The notes under the pieces were generated by a model. The model was not told the origin of the DNA, searched no databases, and saw nothing but the letters and a program-made list of their open reading frames with translations. Source: JAWXUU01 sp044426085 (lineage in GTDB: Bacteria; Bacillota; Clostridia; Christensenellales; CAMQZB01). From it: a stretch of DNA of 64,000 nt. Made by a program: the position numbers and the translations under genes. Below, piece after piece: positions 16,319 to 24,010 of this stretch. The stretch's first letter is position 1; the number at the start of each line of letters is the position of its first letter. Where the stretch lies: positions 62,001 to 126,000 of the forward strand of contig JAWXUU010000003.1 of NCBI GenBank assembly GCA_044426085.1, written 5' to 3'.

Positions 16319-17854
16319 ATGAAAAGAGATTTGAAAAAGGTTGACAACTCAAAGGATGTGCTCACCACTTCGGCGGGGGCTTTTGTTTCTAACAATTCTG
16401 ACACTATGACAGCAGGTATGCACGGTGGTGCGATGGTTTCTGATATTTGGATGCATGAAAAACTTGCGCATTTTGATAGGGAATTGATTCCTGAGCGTCG
16501 CATGCACGCAAAAGGCAGTGGCGCGTTTGGCACTTTCACCGTGACGGGGGATATCACAAAATACACTCGTGCGTCGATTTTTTCCAAGATTGGCAAGCAG
16601 ACACCTATGCTAGCACGATTTTCTCTTGCCAACGGCGAAAAGGCGAGCGCGGATGCCGAGCGTGATGTGCGCGGGTTTGCGTTGAAATTTTACACCGAAA
16701 CGGGCAATTGGGATTTGGTTGGCAACAACACACCTGTGTTTTTCATGCGCGACGTTATGCGGTTTATTGATTTCAACCATGCCGCCCATCGCCACCCTGC
16801 AACCAACCTGCGCGACAACGCTTCGCTTTGGGATTTTTGGACGCGGACAGAAGAAAGCTTCCACCAAATCACAATCACCATGAGCGATCGTGGCATTCCC
16901 ATGTCTTATCGCCACATGCACGGTTTTTCTTCACATGCGTTTTCTTTTTTAGACAAAAATAACAATCGCACATATGTGAAATTTCACATGGAATGCATGC
17001 AAGGCATAAAAAACCTTACCGATGCCGAGGCTTCAAAAATTATTGGCACCGACCGCGACAGTTATGGGCGCGATTTGTTTTACGCAATTCAAAATGCCAA
17101 CTATCCCAAATGGAAAATGTTTGTGCAACTGATGACAGAGCAACAGGCAATCGACCATTATGAAGACCCATTTGATTTGACCAAGGTTTGGCGACACAAG
17201 GAATTTCCCCTTATTGAAGTTGGCATTTTCGAGCTGAATCGCAATCCCGATAACTACTTCGCGCAAATTGAACAATCGGCGTTCACCCCATCAAACGTTA
17301 TCGACGGCATTGGTTTTTCACCCGACAAGATGTTGCAAGCACGGCTTTTTTCATACCCCGATGCACACATGTATCGACTTGGCGTGAACCACAACAAAAT
17401 CCCCGTGAACATGCCACATTGCAAAGTCAACGATTATCACCGCGACGGTGCAATGCGAACTGACGACAACTTTAAAGACAAAGTGAATTACCAGCCAAAC
17501 AGCTTTGGCAAATGGGAGGACAGCAAAAATCTCGATTACCCACCGCTTGAAACTTTCGGCGATGTGGCAAGATATCCACACACAAAACCCCGCCCCGACG
17601 ACAATTATTATCAAGCGGGACTTTTATATCACATCATGAAGGAAAAAGAAAAAAAGGCTCTGATCGCAAACACTGCCCGCCACATTGCAGACGCCAAAGA
17701 AAACGTGAAATATCGCCACTGTGCGCACTGCTATCTTGCCGACAGCGACTACGGCATGCGAATGACAACCGCGCTTATGCTTGACTTGCCACGAGTTGTT
17801 CAGCTTTCGGAAATGACTTTCGAAGATAGAATCAAGGCGACAACACCAATTTAA
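16319..17854 (+). CDS. katA: monofunctional heme catalase
   Basis: Dismutates hydrogen peroxide to water and oxygen. 511 residues, in the small-subunit (clade 3-like) size range. Catalytic His63 in RMHAKGSGAFG, catalytic Asn136 in LVGNNTPVFFMRD, proximal heme ligand Tyr346 in ARLFSYPDAHMYRLG. The start is ATG 16319 after AAAGGAGATTTTT; there is an open frame far upstream that crosses the miniature element and is not coding. A heme catalase is notable in an apparently fermentative anaerobe; no heme biosynthesis gene is present here. Lateral acquisition is possible but not shown. Confidence 0.95.
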   Translation: MKRDLKKVDNSKDVLTTSAGAFVSNNSDTMTAGMHGGAMVSDIWMHEKLAHFDRELIPERRMHAKGSGAFGTFTVTGDITKYTRASIFSKIGKQTPMLARFSLANGEKASADAERDVRGFALKFYTETGNWDLVGNNTPVFFMRDVMRFIDFNHAAHRHPATNLRDNASLWDFWTRTEESFHQITITMSDRGIPMSYRHMHGFSSHAFSFLDKNNNRTYVKFHMECMQGIKNLTDAEASKIIGTDRDSYGRDLFYAIQNANYPKWKMFVQLMTEQQAIDHYEDPFDLTKVWRHKEFPLIEVGIFELNRNPDNYFAQIEQSAFTPSNVIDGIGFSPDKMLQARLFSYPDAHMYRLGVNHNKIPVNMPHCKVNDYHRDGAMRTDDNFKDKVNYQPNSFGKWEDSKNLDYPPLETFGDVARYPHTKPRPDDNYYQAGLLYHIMKEKEKKALIANTARHIADAKENVKYRHCAHCYLADSDYGMRMTTALMLDLPRVVQLSEMTFEDRIKATTPI

Positions 17855-17985
17855 ACCCCATCAAATATCAAAATAATCAAAAGGCATGCGCAAGCAATGT
17901 TCCCCCAAAAGCCACACAAAACTTTTGCAAGGTGCATTTCAAAGCGTGCCTTTTTCAATTTGTCTTGAAAAATGCATCATCTGCA

Positions 17986-18098
17986 GCAATGCAACAACAC
18001 GAAGCGATACAAAAATCACGCAGTAACGCAAAAACACGCAATAATGCAAAAACACGAAGCGATACAAAAATATACAGTAATGCAAAAAATCACACTTC
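17986..18098. repeat. degenerate ~18-bp tandem repeats after katA
   Basis: About six units of the type GCAATAATGCAAAAACAC / GAAGCGATACAAAAATCAC; the 20-mer beginning ACACGAAGCGATAC occurs at 17997 and 18052 (55-base offset). This lies in the 420-base gap between katA and the symporter gene. A possible weak terminator (AAAAGGCATGC with GCGTGCCTTTT, 17880-17955) precedes it. No gene is credible here. Confidence 0.6.
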
Positions 18099-18177
18099 TT
18101 GCACACTCGATTTATGGAAATTACGAATTTTTTTACATAAATGGTTGAAATTTCCACTTGAAGTAGGGTTTAAAAAC

Positions 18178-18206
18178 TTGATAATTCGCGTTTAATGTGC
18201 TAAAAT
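18178..18206 (+). promoter_or_regulatory. promoter of the dicarboxylate symporter gene
   Basis: -35 TTGATA, 17-base spacer, extended -10 TGC-TAAAAT; ~60-base leader with AAGGAG before the ATG. Confidence 0.8.
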
Positions 18207-18274
18207 AGACCAAGGTATAAAAAACTATAGCAAAATACGGTGCTATAGGTAGACGAAATTTTAAGGAGTATATT

Positions 18275-19513
18275 ATGACTAAAACTAAAAAACCATCGCT
18301 GGCATTCTGCATTGTTTGCGCGTTGGCACTTGGCGTTGCGGTTGGGTTGTTTATGACAAAAACGCCTGACATCGCGACAACTTACATTCAACCGTTTGGC
18401 ACAATTTTTCTGAACCTTGTTAAGTTCGTGGTTGTTCCAATCGTATTCTTTTCTATTATATCAGGCATAATTTCTATGCGCGATGTGAAAAAAGTTGGCA
18501 GTATTGGTATTAAAACTGTGATTTTCTATTTCTGCACAACTGCGATTGCCATTGTTATTGGGCTTGCAATCACATCACTTTTCAAAGGTTGGTTTTCAAT
18601 TTTGGATACAAGCGGACTTTCTTATGACGGCACTGCTTCTGAAAGTGTTGGACTTTTGTCGACTTTTGTGAATCTTTTTCCATCAAACATTATCACGCCG
18701 TTTTCAAGCGCGAACATGCTGCAAGTTATTGTGGCTTCAATCTTGTTTGGGTTTGGTATTTTATACGCTGGCGAAAAAGGTGAAGTTTTTGCGAAATTTG
18801 TCGACAGTGTGACGGCAGTTTGTCTTGCCATTATGGGCATGATTTTGAAACTTTCGCCACTTGCGGTGTTCTGCCTTATCACGCCTGTTGTGGCGGTTTA
18901 TGGCGTTGCAATATTAAGCAACCTTTTGATTGTTATCGCTTGCGCATACCTTTGTTATATCTTGCACATGGCGATTGTTTATTCAACAGCTGTCAAAGTT
19001 TGGGCGGGAATTGCGCCAAAAACATTCTTCAAAACTATGTTCCCAACAATGATTTTTGCCTTCTCTTCTTCTTCATCAGTTGGCACGCTTCCGCTGAATA
19101 TGGAATCTTGCACGCAAATGGGCGCGAAAAAGGAAATCGCAAGCTTTATTTTGCCACTAGGCACAACAATCAACATGGACGGCACTGCGATTTATCAAGG
19201 TGTTTGTGCGGTTTTCATCGCAACTTGTTATGGCATTAACCTTACAATCGACCAAATGGCGGTTATCGTGCTTACGGCGACTCTAGCTTCAATCGGAACT
19301 GCTGGTGTGCCTGGCGCGGGTGTTTTCATGCTTGCAATGGTTCTTGAAAGCGTTGGATTGCCACTCGACGGCATAGCACTCGTCCTCGGCGTGGATAGAA
19401 TCTTCGACATGGGCAGAACAGTGGTAAACATCACAGGCGACGCCGCTTGCACACTTGTCGTTTCAAAAATGGATGAAAACGGGCAAAGCGAAGCTTTGCC
19501 AATTAAAAATTAA
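18275..19513 (+). CDS. dicarboxylate/amino acid:cation symporter (DAACS family)
   Basis: Membrane carrier importing dicarboxylates, glutamate or neutral amino acids with Na+ or H+. 412 residues. Family signatures: the serine-rich re-entrant loop SSSSSVGTLPLN (~265-276), TTINMDGTAIYQGVCAVFIA (~291-310, the NMDGT motif), the second loop IGTAGVPGAG (~337-346) and the Asp-containing GVDRIFDMGRTVVNITGD (~372-389). Substrate cannot be told. The last residues LPIKN and the stop codon are encoded by a fold-back hairpin arm and the first ATTAAAA repeat of the adjoining element. Confidence 0.92.
   Translation: MTKTKKPSLAFCIVCALALGVAVGLFMTKTPDIATTYIQPFGTIFLNLVKFVVVPIVFFSIISGIISMRDVKKVGSIGIKTVIFYFCTTAIAIVIGLAITSLFKGWFSILDTSGLSYDGTASESVGLLSTFVNLFPSNIITPFSSANMLQVIVASILFGFGILYAGEKGEVFAKFVDSVTAVCLAIMGMILKLSPLAVFCLITPVVAVYGVAILSNLLIVIACAYLCYILHMAIVYSTAVKVWAGIAPKTFFKTMFPTMIFAFSSSSSVGTLPLNMESCTQMGAKKEIASFILPLGTTINMDGTAIYQGVCAVFIATCYGINLTIDQMAVIVLTATLASIGTAGVPGAGVFMLAMVLESVGLPLDGIALVLGVDRIFDMGRTVVNITGDAACTLVVSKMDENGQSEALPIKN
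19482..19500 (+). repeat. fold-back hairpin in the last codons of the symporter gene
   Basis: GGCAAAGC-GAA-GCTTTGCC, perfect 8-bp stem with loop GAA, wholly inside the reading frame; the stop lies 13 bases further in the heptamer array. Confidence 0.75.
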
Positions 19514-19715
19514 AAATTAAAAATTAAAAATTAAAAATTGAGGTAAGCACGGGAGCAAAGCTCCCTGTGCATTCAATATTAGATAAGAAAAAAGGAACGT
19601 TACTTTCAACAAGTGTGACGTTCCTTTTTAAATTTTTAAATAATAGCATGCACGAGCGAAGCAAGTGCCATACCACAATTTTTAATTTTTAATTTTTAAT
19701 TTTTAATTTTCAATT
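19501..19715. mobile_element. miniature hairpin element, copy e
   Basis: Lies between two convergent genes, with a fold-back hairpin on each side. Heptamers, GAGGTAAGCAC, left hairpin GGGAGCAAAGCTCCC, central hairpin GGAACGTTACTT/GTGACGTTCC, right hairpin GCACGAGCGAAGCAAGTGC, CATACCACAA, heptamers. Confidence 0.8.
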
Positions 19716-19758
19716 GTGTTTCAATATAGCGAAATCACATTTCGCTATATTGAAACAC
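19716..19758 (-). repeat. 20-bp fold-back hairpin over the esterase stop codon
   Basis: Arms 19716-19735 and 19739-19758 are perfect 20-base inverted copies with loop CAC. One arm is the last seven codons of the gene, so the C-terminal sequence is duplicated in inverted form directly after it. Confidence 0.85.
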
Positions 19759-20574
19759 GAAGTTACTCGCCATTTTCAGCCAGCTGTCTACGTGTTTGTG
19801 GATTCTTTCTTTTGGCATTACGAGCCAATTTGCGATTCCTAGTGCGTGAAGGCCTTCGGGGAAGACGTGGAGTTCTACCCTTTTGCCAGCTTCCACCACT
19901 TCGTGGGTGAACAGCATTGCGTTTTGCACGGGCACTTTTTGGTCTTCATATGTATGCCAGAAAAATGTTGGTGGCACATCTTTTGTGACGTGGTTTTCAA
20001 GCGACACGCTTGCGAGAAGTTCGCTGTTTGCGTATCCCTCTTCGCCAAGCAGATTTGTGAAAGTCCACTTATCCCAACCCCGCCTTGCAGAAAGCACGGG
20101 ATAACCCAAAATAAGCGCGTTTGGCTTCACATCTTCGCTTTTGAAACCTAGATTTCTCACGATTTCACTGTTCCAAAAAACCCCAAGGCTTGCAGAAAGA
20201 TGTCCGCCCGCAGAAAAGCCCGCAACCGCGATTTTATTTGGGTCTATGTTGAATTTTTCCGCGTTATCACGAACAAACTTCACCGCCGTTGCAACTTCCA
20301 AAAGTTGTGTTGGGAAAAACGTTGGCGTCACGGAATAGTCCAATATAAAAGCAGAAATCCCCTCACCGCAAAAGCTCATCGCCATTGGTTGACAAGGCAA
20401 AATGTTCACCGTGTTGTATCCGCCACCGGGGCAGATTATCACCGCGGGGTGTTTTTGGTTTTCCGACGCGGGTGGCGAAGGTGGCAAAACATACCCCCAC
20501 AACTGTGCGGATTTTTCAGCTTTCAAGCCATTTTTTTCGTATTCAATCTCTAAATCAAAAATTTCGCCTAGCAT
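19735..20574 (-). CDS. alpha/beta hydrolase, acetylesterase/BD-FAE-like
   Basis: 279 residues, no signal peptide, so cytoplasmic. Oxyanion-hole region VIICPGGGYN (~45-54), nucleophile elbow GFSAGG (Ser ~121), and a C-terminal HALGIANW that supplies the likely catalytic His. These are typical of small esterases removing acetyl or feruloyl groups from sugars. It starts 9 bases after the beta-propeller gene and is probably cotranscribed with it and perhaps with the aldo/keto reductase gene. The exact substrate is not known. Confidence 0.8.
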   Translation of the reverse strand: MLGEIFDLEIEYEKNGLKAEKSAQLWGYVLPPSPPASENQKHPAVIICPGGGYNTVNILPCQPMAMSFCGEGISAFILDYSVTPTFFPTQLLEVATAVKFVRDNAEKFNIDPNKIAVAGFSAGGHLSASLGVFWNSEIVRNLGFKSEDVKPNALILGYPVLSARRGWDKWTFTNLLGEEGYANSELLASVSLENHVTKDVPPTFFWHTYEDQKVPVQNAMLFTHEVVEAGKRVELHVFPEGLHALGIANWLVMPKERIHKHVDSWLKMASNFVFQYSEM

Positions 20575-20583
20575 AACTTTTCC

Positions 20584-21525
20584 TTAGATAACTTCAACAA
20601 TGCCGAGTGCTTTTTCAAACGGCATAGACATAACAAGCGCTTTTGTTTGAGTATCCACGATTGTGATATCGTTTGAAAAAAGGTTGCCAAACACCAAGTA
20701 TTTTTTATTTTTTGAAATTATCATGTTTGGTGATCTGTCACCTTTGTTTGAAAAGATTTCGTTTCTTGTCAAAAGTCCGTCTTCGCCGATTGCGAATTCC
20801 GCTGTTTGGTTGTTGCCACGGATTGTTGCAAAAAGCAGACCTTTATTTTCGTCGATTGCCATTGTTGCAACTTTCGCATCTTCCGCTTCCACATCCACGA
20901 TTTTATTAGTTTGCAAAACTTTCAAATTGTTATAGTCGATAACAAAAAGTTCGTTTGAACCTTCAGTCACCAAATACATAACTTTTTCATCGTCAGCAAA
21001 CATTGCGTGTCTTGGTTTTGTGCCTTCAGGGAAAGCCATAACAGCTTTTTCTTCGAACGCTTTATCTTTGAAGTTATAAAAGAACACTTTGTTTTGGCTG
21101 ATATTCACAGCAACCGCCAAATCTTCCGCTTTGTTGAAAATCACTTGATGACAACCGCTTGGCTCAATTCCGCCCGGCATCAATTTGAAAGCAACGCTCA
21201 AAAGATTGCCGTCTTCCACATTCACAGCTGTTGTGTAGCCAGATTCTGTTGATGATAAGAAAAGCAAGTTGTGCACTTTTGAATAGTTCATGTGCGCGAT
21301 GTTCACTTCGTTTATTGCAAGTGTGCTTTTCACTTTGAAGCCATTGCCAACCATTTCGAAAGAATGGATTGTGAAAACTCCCCCCTCAAGCGAATATGAA
21401 TAGCAATATTTACCGTCGCTACAAACGCATTTTGGGCAAGTCATAGGCATGCTCCAAACTTTTTTGCCTTCTTCAAAATAGGCAACTTCACCTTTATCCA
21501 AAAAATTACTTGCGAAAATCTTCAT
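20584..21525 (-). CDS. beta-propeller protein, 6-phosphogluconolactonase-like
   Basis: 313 residues made of repeated blades such as NELFVIDYNNLKVLQ and NDITIVDTQTKALVM, as in the lactonase/YVTN seven-bladed propeller family. The family includes 6-phosphogluconolactonase and many uncharacterised proteins; I cannot see a decisive active site. Start at 21525, preceded by GGGGGATAAC; a longer frame adds 21 residues without similarity. No signal peptide. The G-rich ribosome site is complementary to the CCCCC motif of the small-RNA candidate at 31.8 kb. Confidence 0.6.
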   Translation of the reverse strand: MKIFASNFLDKGEVAYFEEGKKVWSMPMTCPKCVCSDGKYCYSYSLEGGVFTIHSFEMVGNGFKVKSTLAINEVNIAHMNYSKVHNLLFLSSTESGYTTAVNVEDGNLLSVAFKLMPGGIEPSGCHQVIFNKAEDLAVAVNISQNKVFFYNFKDKAFEEKAVMAFPEGTKPRHAMFADDEKVMYLVTEGSNELFVIDYNNLKVLQTNKIVDVEAEDAKVATMAIDENKGLLFATIRGNNQTAEFAIGEDGLLTRNEIFSNKGDRSPNMIISKNKKYLVFGNLFSNDITIVDTQTKALVMSMPFEKALGIVEVI

Positions 21526-21589
21526 GTTATCCCCCTTGTGGCAACGCCACTTGAAACAAAACCCACGCAAAAGCATGGATTTTGTCAAT

Positions 21590-21654
21590 AATTTTTAATT
21601 AATTTTTAATTTTTATCGAGCTCGCAGAGCGAAGCCTGTTTTTAATTTTTAATT
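21590..21654. mobile_element. solo end of a miniature element, copy f
   Basis: Only ATTAAAA-type units and the module ATCGAGCTCGCAGAGCGAAG remain; both terminal GTGGTAAGC motifs are gone. Confidence 0.6.
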
Positions 21655-21699
21655 GATTTTTCTATATGAAAATGCTCAGCATTTTTATCTAGAAAAATC
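21655..21699 (-). repeat. 21-bp imperfect fold-back hairpin over the reductase stop codon
   Basis: Arms 21655-21675 and 21679-21699, loop TCA, 19 of 21 positions paired. The stop and the last codons are in one arm. Confidence 0.75.
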
Positions 21700-22656
21700 C
21701 GCATATTTGCCGTCGATATAAGCGATATCTTGTTTTGAAAGCTTAATATCAAGTGCAAGTTTTGATTCTTCAAATTGTTCGCGTTTTGTGAATGCGATAA
21801 TTGGCGTCACGTCCACATCTGGTTGGCAAAGTAGGTATGCCAAGACAACTGAACCGACAGGGTATCCCATTTTTTCTGAAAGGTATTTGAATCTGTCTGC
21901 TCTGCGATAGTTTTCACTGCACCAGCCATACCACGCTTTTGTTCTCGCGTTTGGTTCGCCGTTGTTTATCACTTGAGAGAAGAAACCTCTCGCGTTTGGT
22001 GCCCATGGCATGAGTAGCATTTTTGAATCTGCATACCATGATTTTTCCGCCAAATCCATAACCACTTGTGTTGTATCATCAGTTGCGGCAGGTGTTGTTA
22101 TTGCGGCAGAATAGTTGATTTGTGAAACAGAGAATGGTGTGAGCCCAAATTTATTTGCAAAGTCGTTTGCTTTTTGGATTCTTGGTGCTGTCCAGTTTGA
22201 CGCGCCCAAAACTCTTGCCTTACCAGATTTTACGATTTTGTCAAGCGCAACCATGATTTCTTCAACCGGTTTGAAAATGTCATCTCTGTGAAGATACAAA
22301 ATATCGATATAATCAGTGCCAAGCATTGTAAGGCTTGTATCCACATCGGCATTAAGATTGTATGGGTCAAGGCGTGGTTCCCAAGTTTTTTTGTTGTGGT
22401 GTCCACATTTTGTTGTGATAACCATTTCGTGTCTTTTGCCAGTTCTTTTGAAAAATTCACCCAAAAATCTTTCACTTTGCCAGTCGCCATAAACGCGCGC
22501 ATTATCAAAAGTGTTACCGCCAAATTCCAAAAATTCTTCCATGTATCCATATGAAGCTTCCGTTCTTTGTGGCAAGTTCATAAACAAATGCCCAAGCGTG
22601 ATTTGCGATACTTCCAACGAGTTTGTCGGATTCGAAAGTGTATATTTTTTCATCAT
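21685..22656 (-). CDS. aldo/keto reductase
   Basis: NAD(P)H-dependent carbonyl reductase, (beta/alpha)8 barrel, 323 residues. Catalytic tetrad visible: Asp and Tyr in FDNARVYGDWQSE (~51-63), Lys in VITTKCG (~80), His in ILYLHRDD (~118). C-terminal NADPH site includes MPWAP...RGFF and FTKREQFEESKLALD. The physiological substrate is not inferable. Ribosome site GGGGGG 5 bases before the ATG; own promoter at 22686-22714. Confidence 0.88.
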   Translation of the reverse strand: MMKKYTLSNPTNSLEVSQITLGHLFMNLPQRTEASYGYMEEFLEFGGNTFDNARVYGDWQSERFLGEFFKRTGKRHEMVITTKCGHHNKKTWEPRLDPYNLNADVDTSLTMLGTDYIDILYLHRDDIFKPVEEIMVALDKIVKSGKARVLGASNWTAPRIQKANDFANKFGLTPFSVSQINYSAAITTPAATDDTTQVVMDLAEKSWYADSKMLLMPWAPNARGFFSQVINNGEPNARTKAWYGWCSENYRRADRFKYLSEKMGYPVGSVVLAYLLCQPDVDVTPIIAFTKREQFEESKLALDIKLSKQDIAYIDGKYADFSR

Positions 22657-22685
22657 TATTACCCCCCAAGAGTTGCTTTTCTACT

Positions 22686-22714
22686 AGTATACCACAGAAA
22701 ATTTCGTTATGCAA
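22686..22714 (-). promoter_or_regulatory. promoter of the aldo/keto reductase gene
   Basis: -35 TTGCAT (22714-22709), 17-base spacer, extended -10 TGG-TATACT (22691-22686). Confidence 0.72.
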
Positions 22715-22818
22715 TAGGTTAAAGTGATAAAAATTTCAAAAATATTACAAATTTTGTCTAAGTTTTTGCCCGCAATTCAAAAAAACCGCAATTTTCTTTT
22801 TTTGAAGCACCCAAACAC

Positions 22819-22847
22819 TTGATAAATTCATGTTTTTGAAGTATAAT
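22819..22847 (+). promoter_or_regulatory. promoter of tRNA-Ser
   Basis: -35 TTGATA (22819-22824), 17-base spacer, -10 TATAAT (22842-22847), 10 bases before the tRNA. Confidence 0.85.
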
Positions 22848-22857
22848 ACCCAAACAC

Positions 22858-22945
22858 GGAGAGATGGTCGAGTGGTCGATGGCACACGCTTGGAAAGCGT
22901 GCGTTGTGAAAGCAACCGCAGGTTCAAATCCTGTTCTCTCCGCCA
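22858..22945 (+). tRNA. tRNA-Ser (anticodon GGA)
   Basis: Acceptor GGAGAGA pairs with TCTCTCC; anticodon stem CACGC/GCGTG with loop TTGGAAA, anticodon GGA (reads UCC/UCU). It has the long variable arm of a serine tRNA, TTCAAATC T-loop, discriminator G and an encoded CCA (22943-22945). No integrase or duplicated 3' end is visible, so no evidence of an integrated island at this tRNA. Confidence 0.97.
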
Positions 22946-23037
22946 ACAGAGTGCCTCTGCTTGCAATTTCGCGGGTGGGGGTGTTTTTATTTTCTATTCA
23001 CTGCGTATTTTTTTATACGAAAACATTTATTTTCTCG

Positions 23038-23286
23038 TTAAATCTTAACGCAAATATCCACTTCCAGCGTGTTCAAATATTCTATAAAATCAAAAAATAG
23101 AAGCGATAGTCCGTTATCTAGCACATTTAGTTCTTCCCATGTTATAATTTTTTCAGCATGCAATTTTGTTATTATTTCATTAAAAACATCCAACTTTTTG
23201 ATATATTCTTCCGACAAAGGTCTTCCACCCTCGTTATACATATTTTCCAACAAAATTCCTAGTTTTATTTTTGATTTACTTCGCAT
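23038..23286 (-). CDS. small protein of unknown function, divergent from XRE regulator
   Basis: 82 residues, charged, predicted mostly helical (YIKKLDVFNEIITKLHAEKIITWEELNVLDNGLSLLFFDFIEYL). Not recognised. Support for coding: GGAGATATGAT ribosome site, a palindromic operator overlapping its probable -10 TATAAT, and a matching divergent regulator. The position suggests that it and the XRE gene form one regulated switch; antirepressor or toxin-like roles are guesses only. Confidence 0.6.
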   Translation of the reverse strand: MRSKSKIKLGILLENMYNEGGRPLSEEYIKKLDVFNEIITKLHAEKIITWEELNVLDNGLSLLFFDFIEYLNTLEVDICVKI

Positions 23287-23307
23287 ATCATATCTCCATT
23301 ACAGTTA

Positions 23308-23326
23308 TTATACCATATTGGTATAA
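23308..23326. promoter_or_regulatory. operator O1, TTATACCA-N3-TGGTATAA
   Basis: Perfect 8-3-8 inverted repeat 22 bases upstream of the small gene. It overlaps TATAAT on the minus strand. Confidence 0.7.
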
Positions 23327-23360
23327 TAACAACTTATTCGTTGCACGTCAAGTGTTTTGA

Positions 23361-23373
23361 TACCATTTTGGGA
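23361..23373. promoter_or_regulatory. operator O2 (degenerate), TACCATTTTGGGA
   Basis: One mismatch from TACCA-N3-TGGTA, located between the two perfect sites. Confidence 0.5.
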
Positions 23374-23388
23374 TAAAATATGTATTTT

Positions 23389-23407
23389 TAATACCAATAT
23401 GGTATTA
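23389..23407. promoter_or_regulatory. operator O3, TAATACCA-N3-TGGTATTA
   Basis: Perfect 8-3-8 inverted repeat 20 bases before the XRE start codon, sharing the TACCA/TGGTA core with O1. Confidence 0.7.
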
Positions 23408-23426
23408 TCTCCATGGAGGGTGTTCT

Positions 23427-23681
23427 ATGAATAAATTAAGTGAAAATTTGACAAATCTAATACTTGAAAACAATATGACTCAATCTGATGTGGCAAAAAT
23501 TATCGGAGTTAAGCAAAATTCAATTTCTCGGTGGGCAAATGGCGAAAGAGAACCAAGCCTTGACACCCTTATAAAACTTAGCGTGATTTTCAATGTCAGC
23601 TTAAATGAACTACTCGGTCTTGATGACAGTTTAATAAAAGAAATCAAAAATGAACTAAATTTAATAACGCCAAATTACTAA
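23427..23681 (+). CDS. XRE-family transcriptional regulator
   Basis: 84 residues, essentially one lambda-Cro/CI-type helix-turn-helix: MTQSDVAKIIGVKQNSISRWANGEREPS with the recognition helix at about residues 28-44, then NVSLNELLGL. Ribosome site GGAGGG. It is the best candidate to bind the three TACCA-N3-TGGTA sites just upstream and to repress itself and the divergent small gene. A second XRE gene follows 55 bases downstream. Confidence 0.85.
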   Translation: MNKLSENLTNLILENNMTQSDVAKIIGVKQNSISRWANGEREPSLDTLIKLSVIFNVSLNELLGLDDSLIKEIKNELNLITPNY

Positions 23682-23736
23682 TAAAAATATAATACACTGG
23701 ATTAATCATGCACATTATATAAAAAGGAGTGTTATC

Positions 23737-23979
23737 ATGGCAAACGAAAATAAAAAGATTGATTGCTTATATTGGCTTTCTGATGGATTTAGAAATAAGC
23801 TTATCGATTGCTTAAACGAGAAATCGCTCACTCAAAATCAATTTGCAAAATTGATCGGGACTAGCCAACAGAATGTTAATCGATGGTGCAACGGAAAAGC
23901 TTTTCCAAGCTACGAATTTTTAATAGCTATATGCACTGAGCTTGACATTACACCCAACGAAATCATGGGTTGGGAATAA
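23737..23979 (+). CDS. second XRE-family regulator
   Basis: 80 residues with an HTH of the same class (LTQNQFAKLIGTSQQNVNRWCNGKAFPSYEFLIAICTELDITPNEIMGW). AAGGAG ribosome site. It is not a duplicate of its neighbour: N-terminus differs (CLYWLSDGFRNKLIDCL). Probably cotranscribed with the first XRE gene and perhaps with the reductase gene 31 bases downstream. Confidence 0.83.
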   Translation: MANENKKIDCLYWLSDGFRNKLIDCLNEKSLTQNQFAKLIGTSQQNVNRWCNGKAFPSYEFLIAICTELDITPNEIMGWE

Positions 23980-24010
23980 AAAAACACAAACAACGGACAA
24001 GGAGAAATAG

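Noticed and set aside
17932..18195. Short gene in the 18-bp repeat region
   Set aside because: Only repeat translation (NAKTRS units), no ribosome site, promoter of the symporter lies inside.
22745..22966. Open frame opposite the tRNA-Ser gene, whose translation looks like a conserved protein (WRREQDLNLRLLSQ)
   Set aside because: This is the well-known false protein produced by translating the antisense strand of a tRNA; the tRNA itself is clear.
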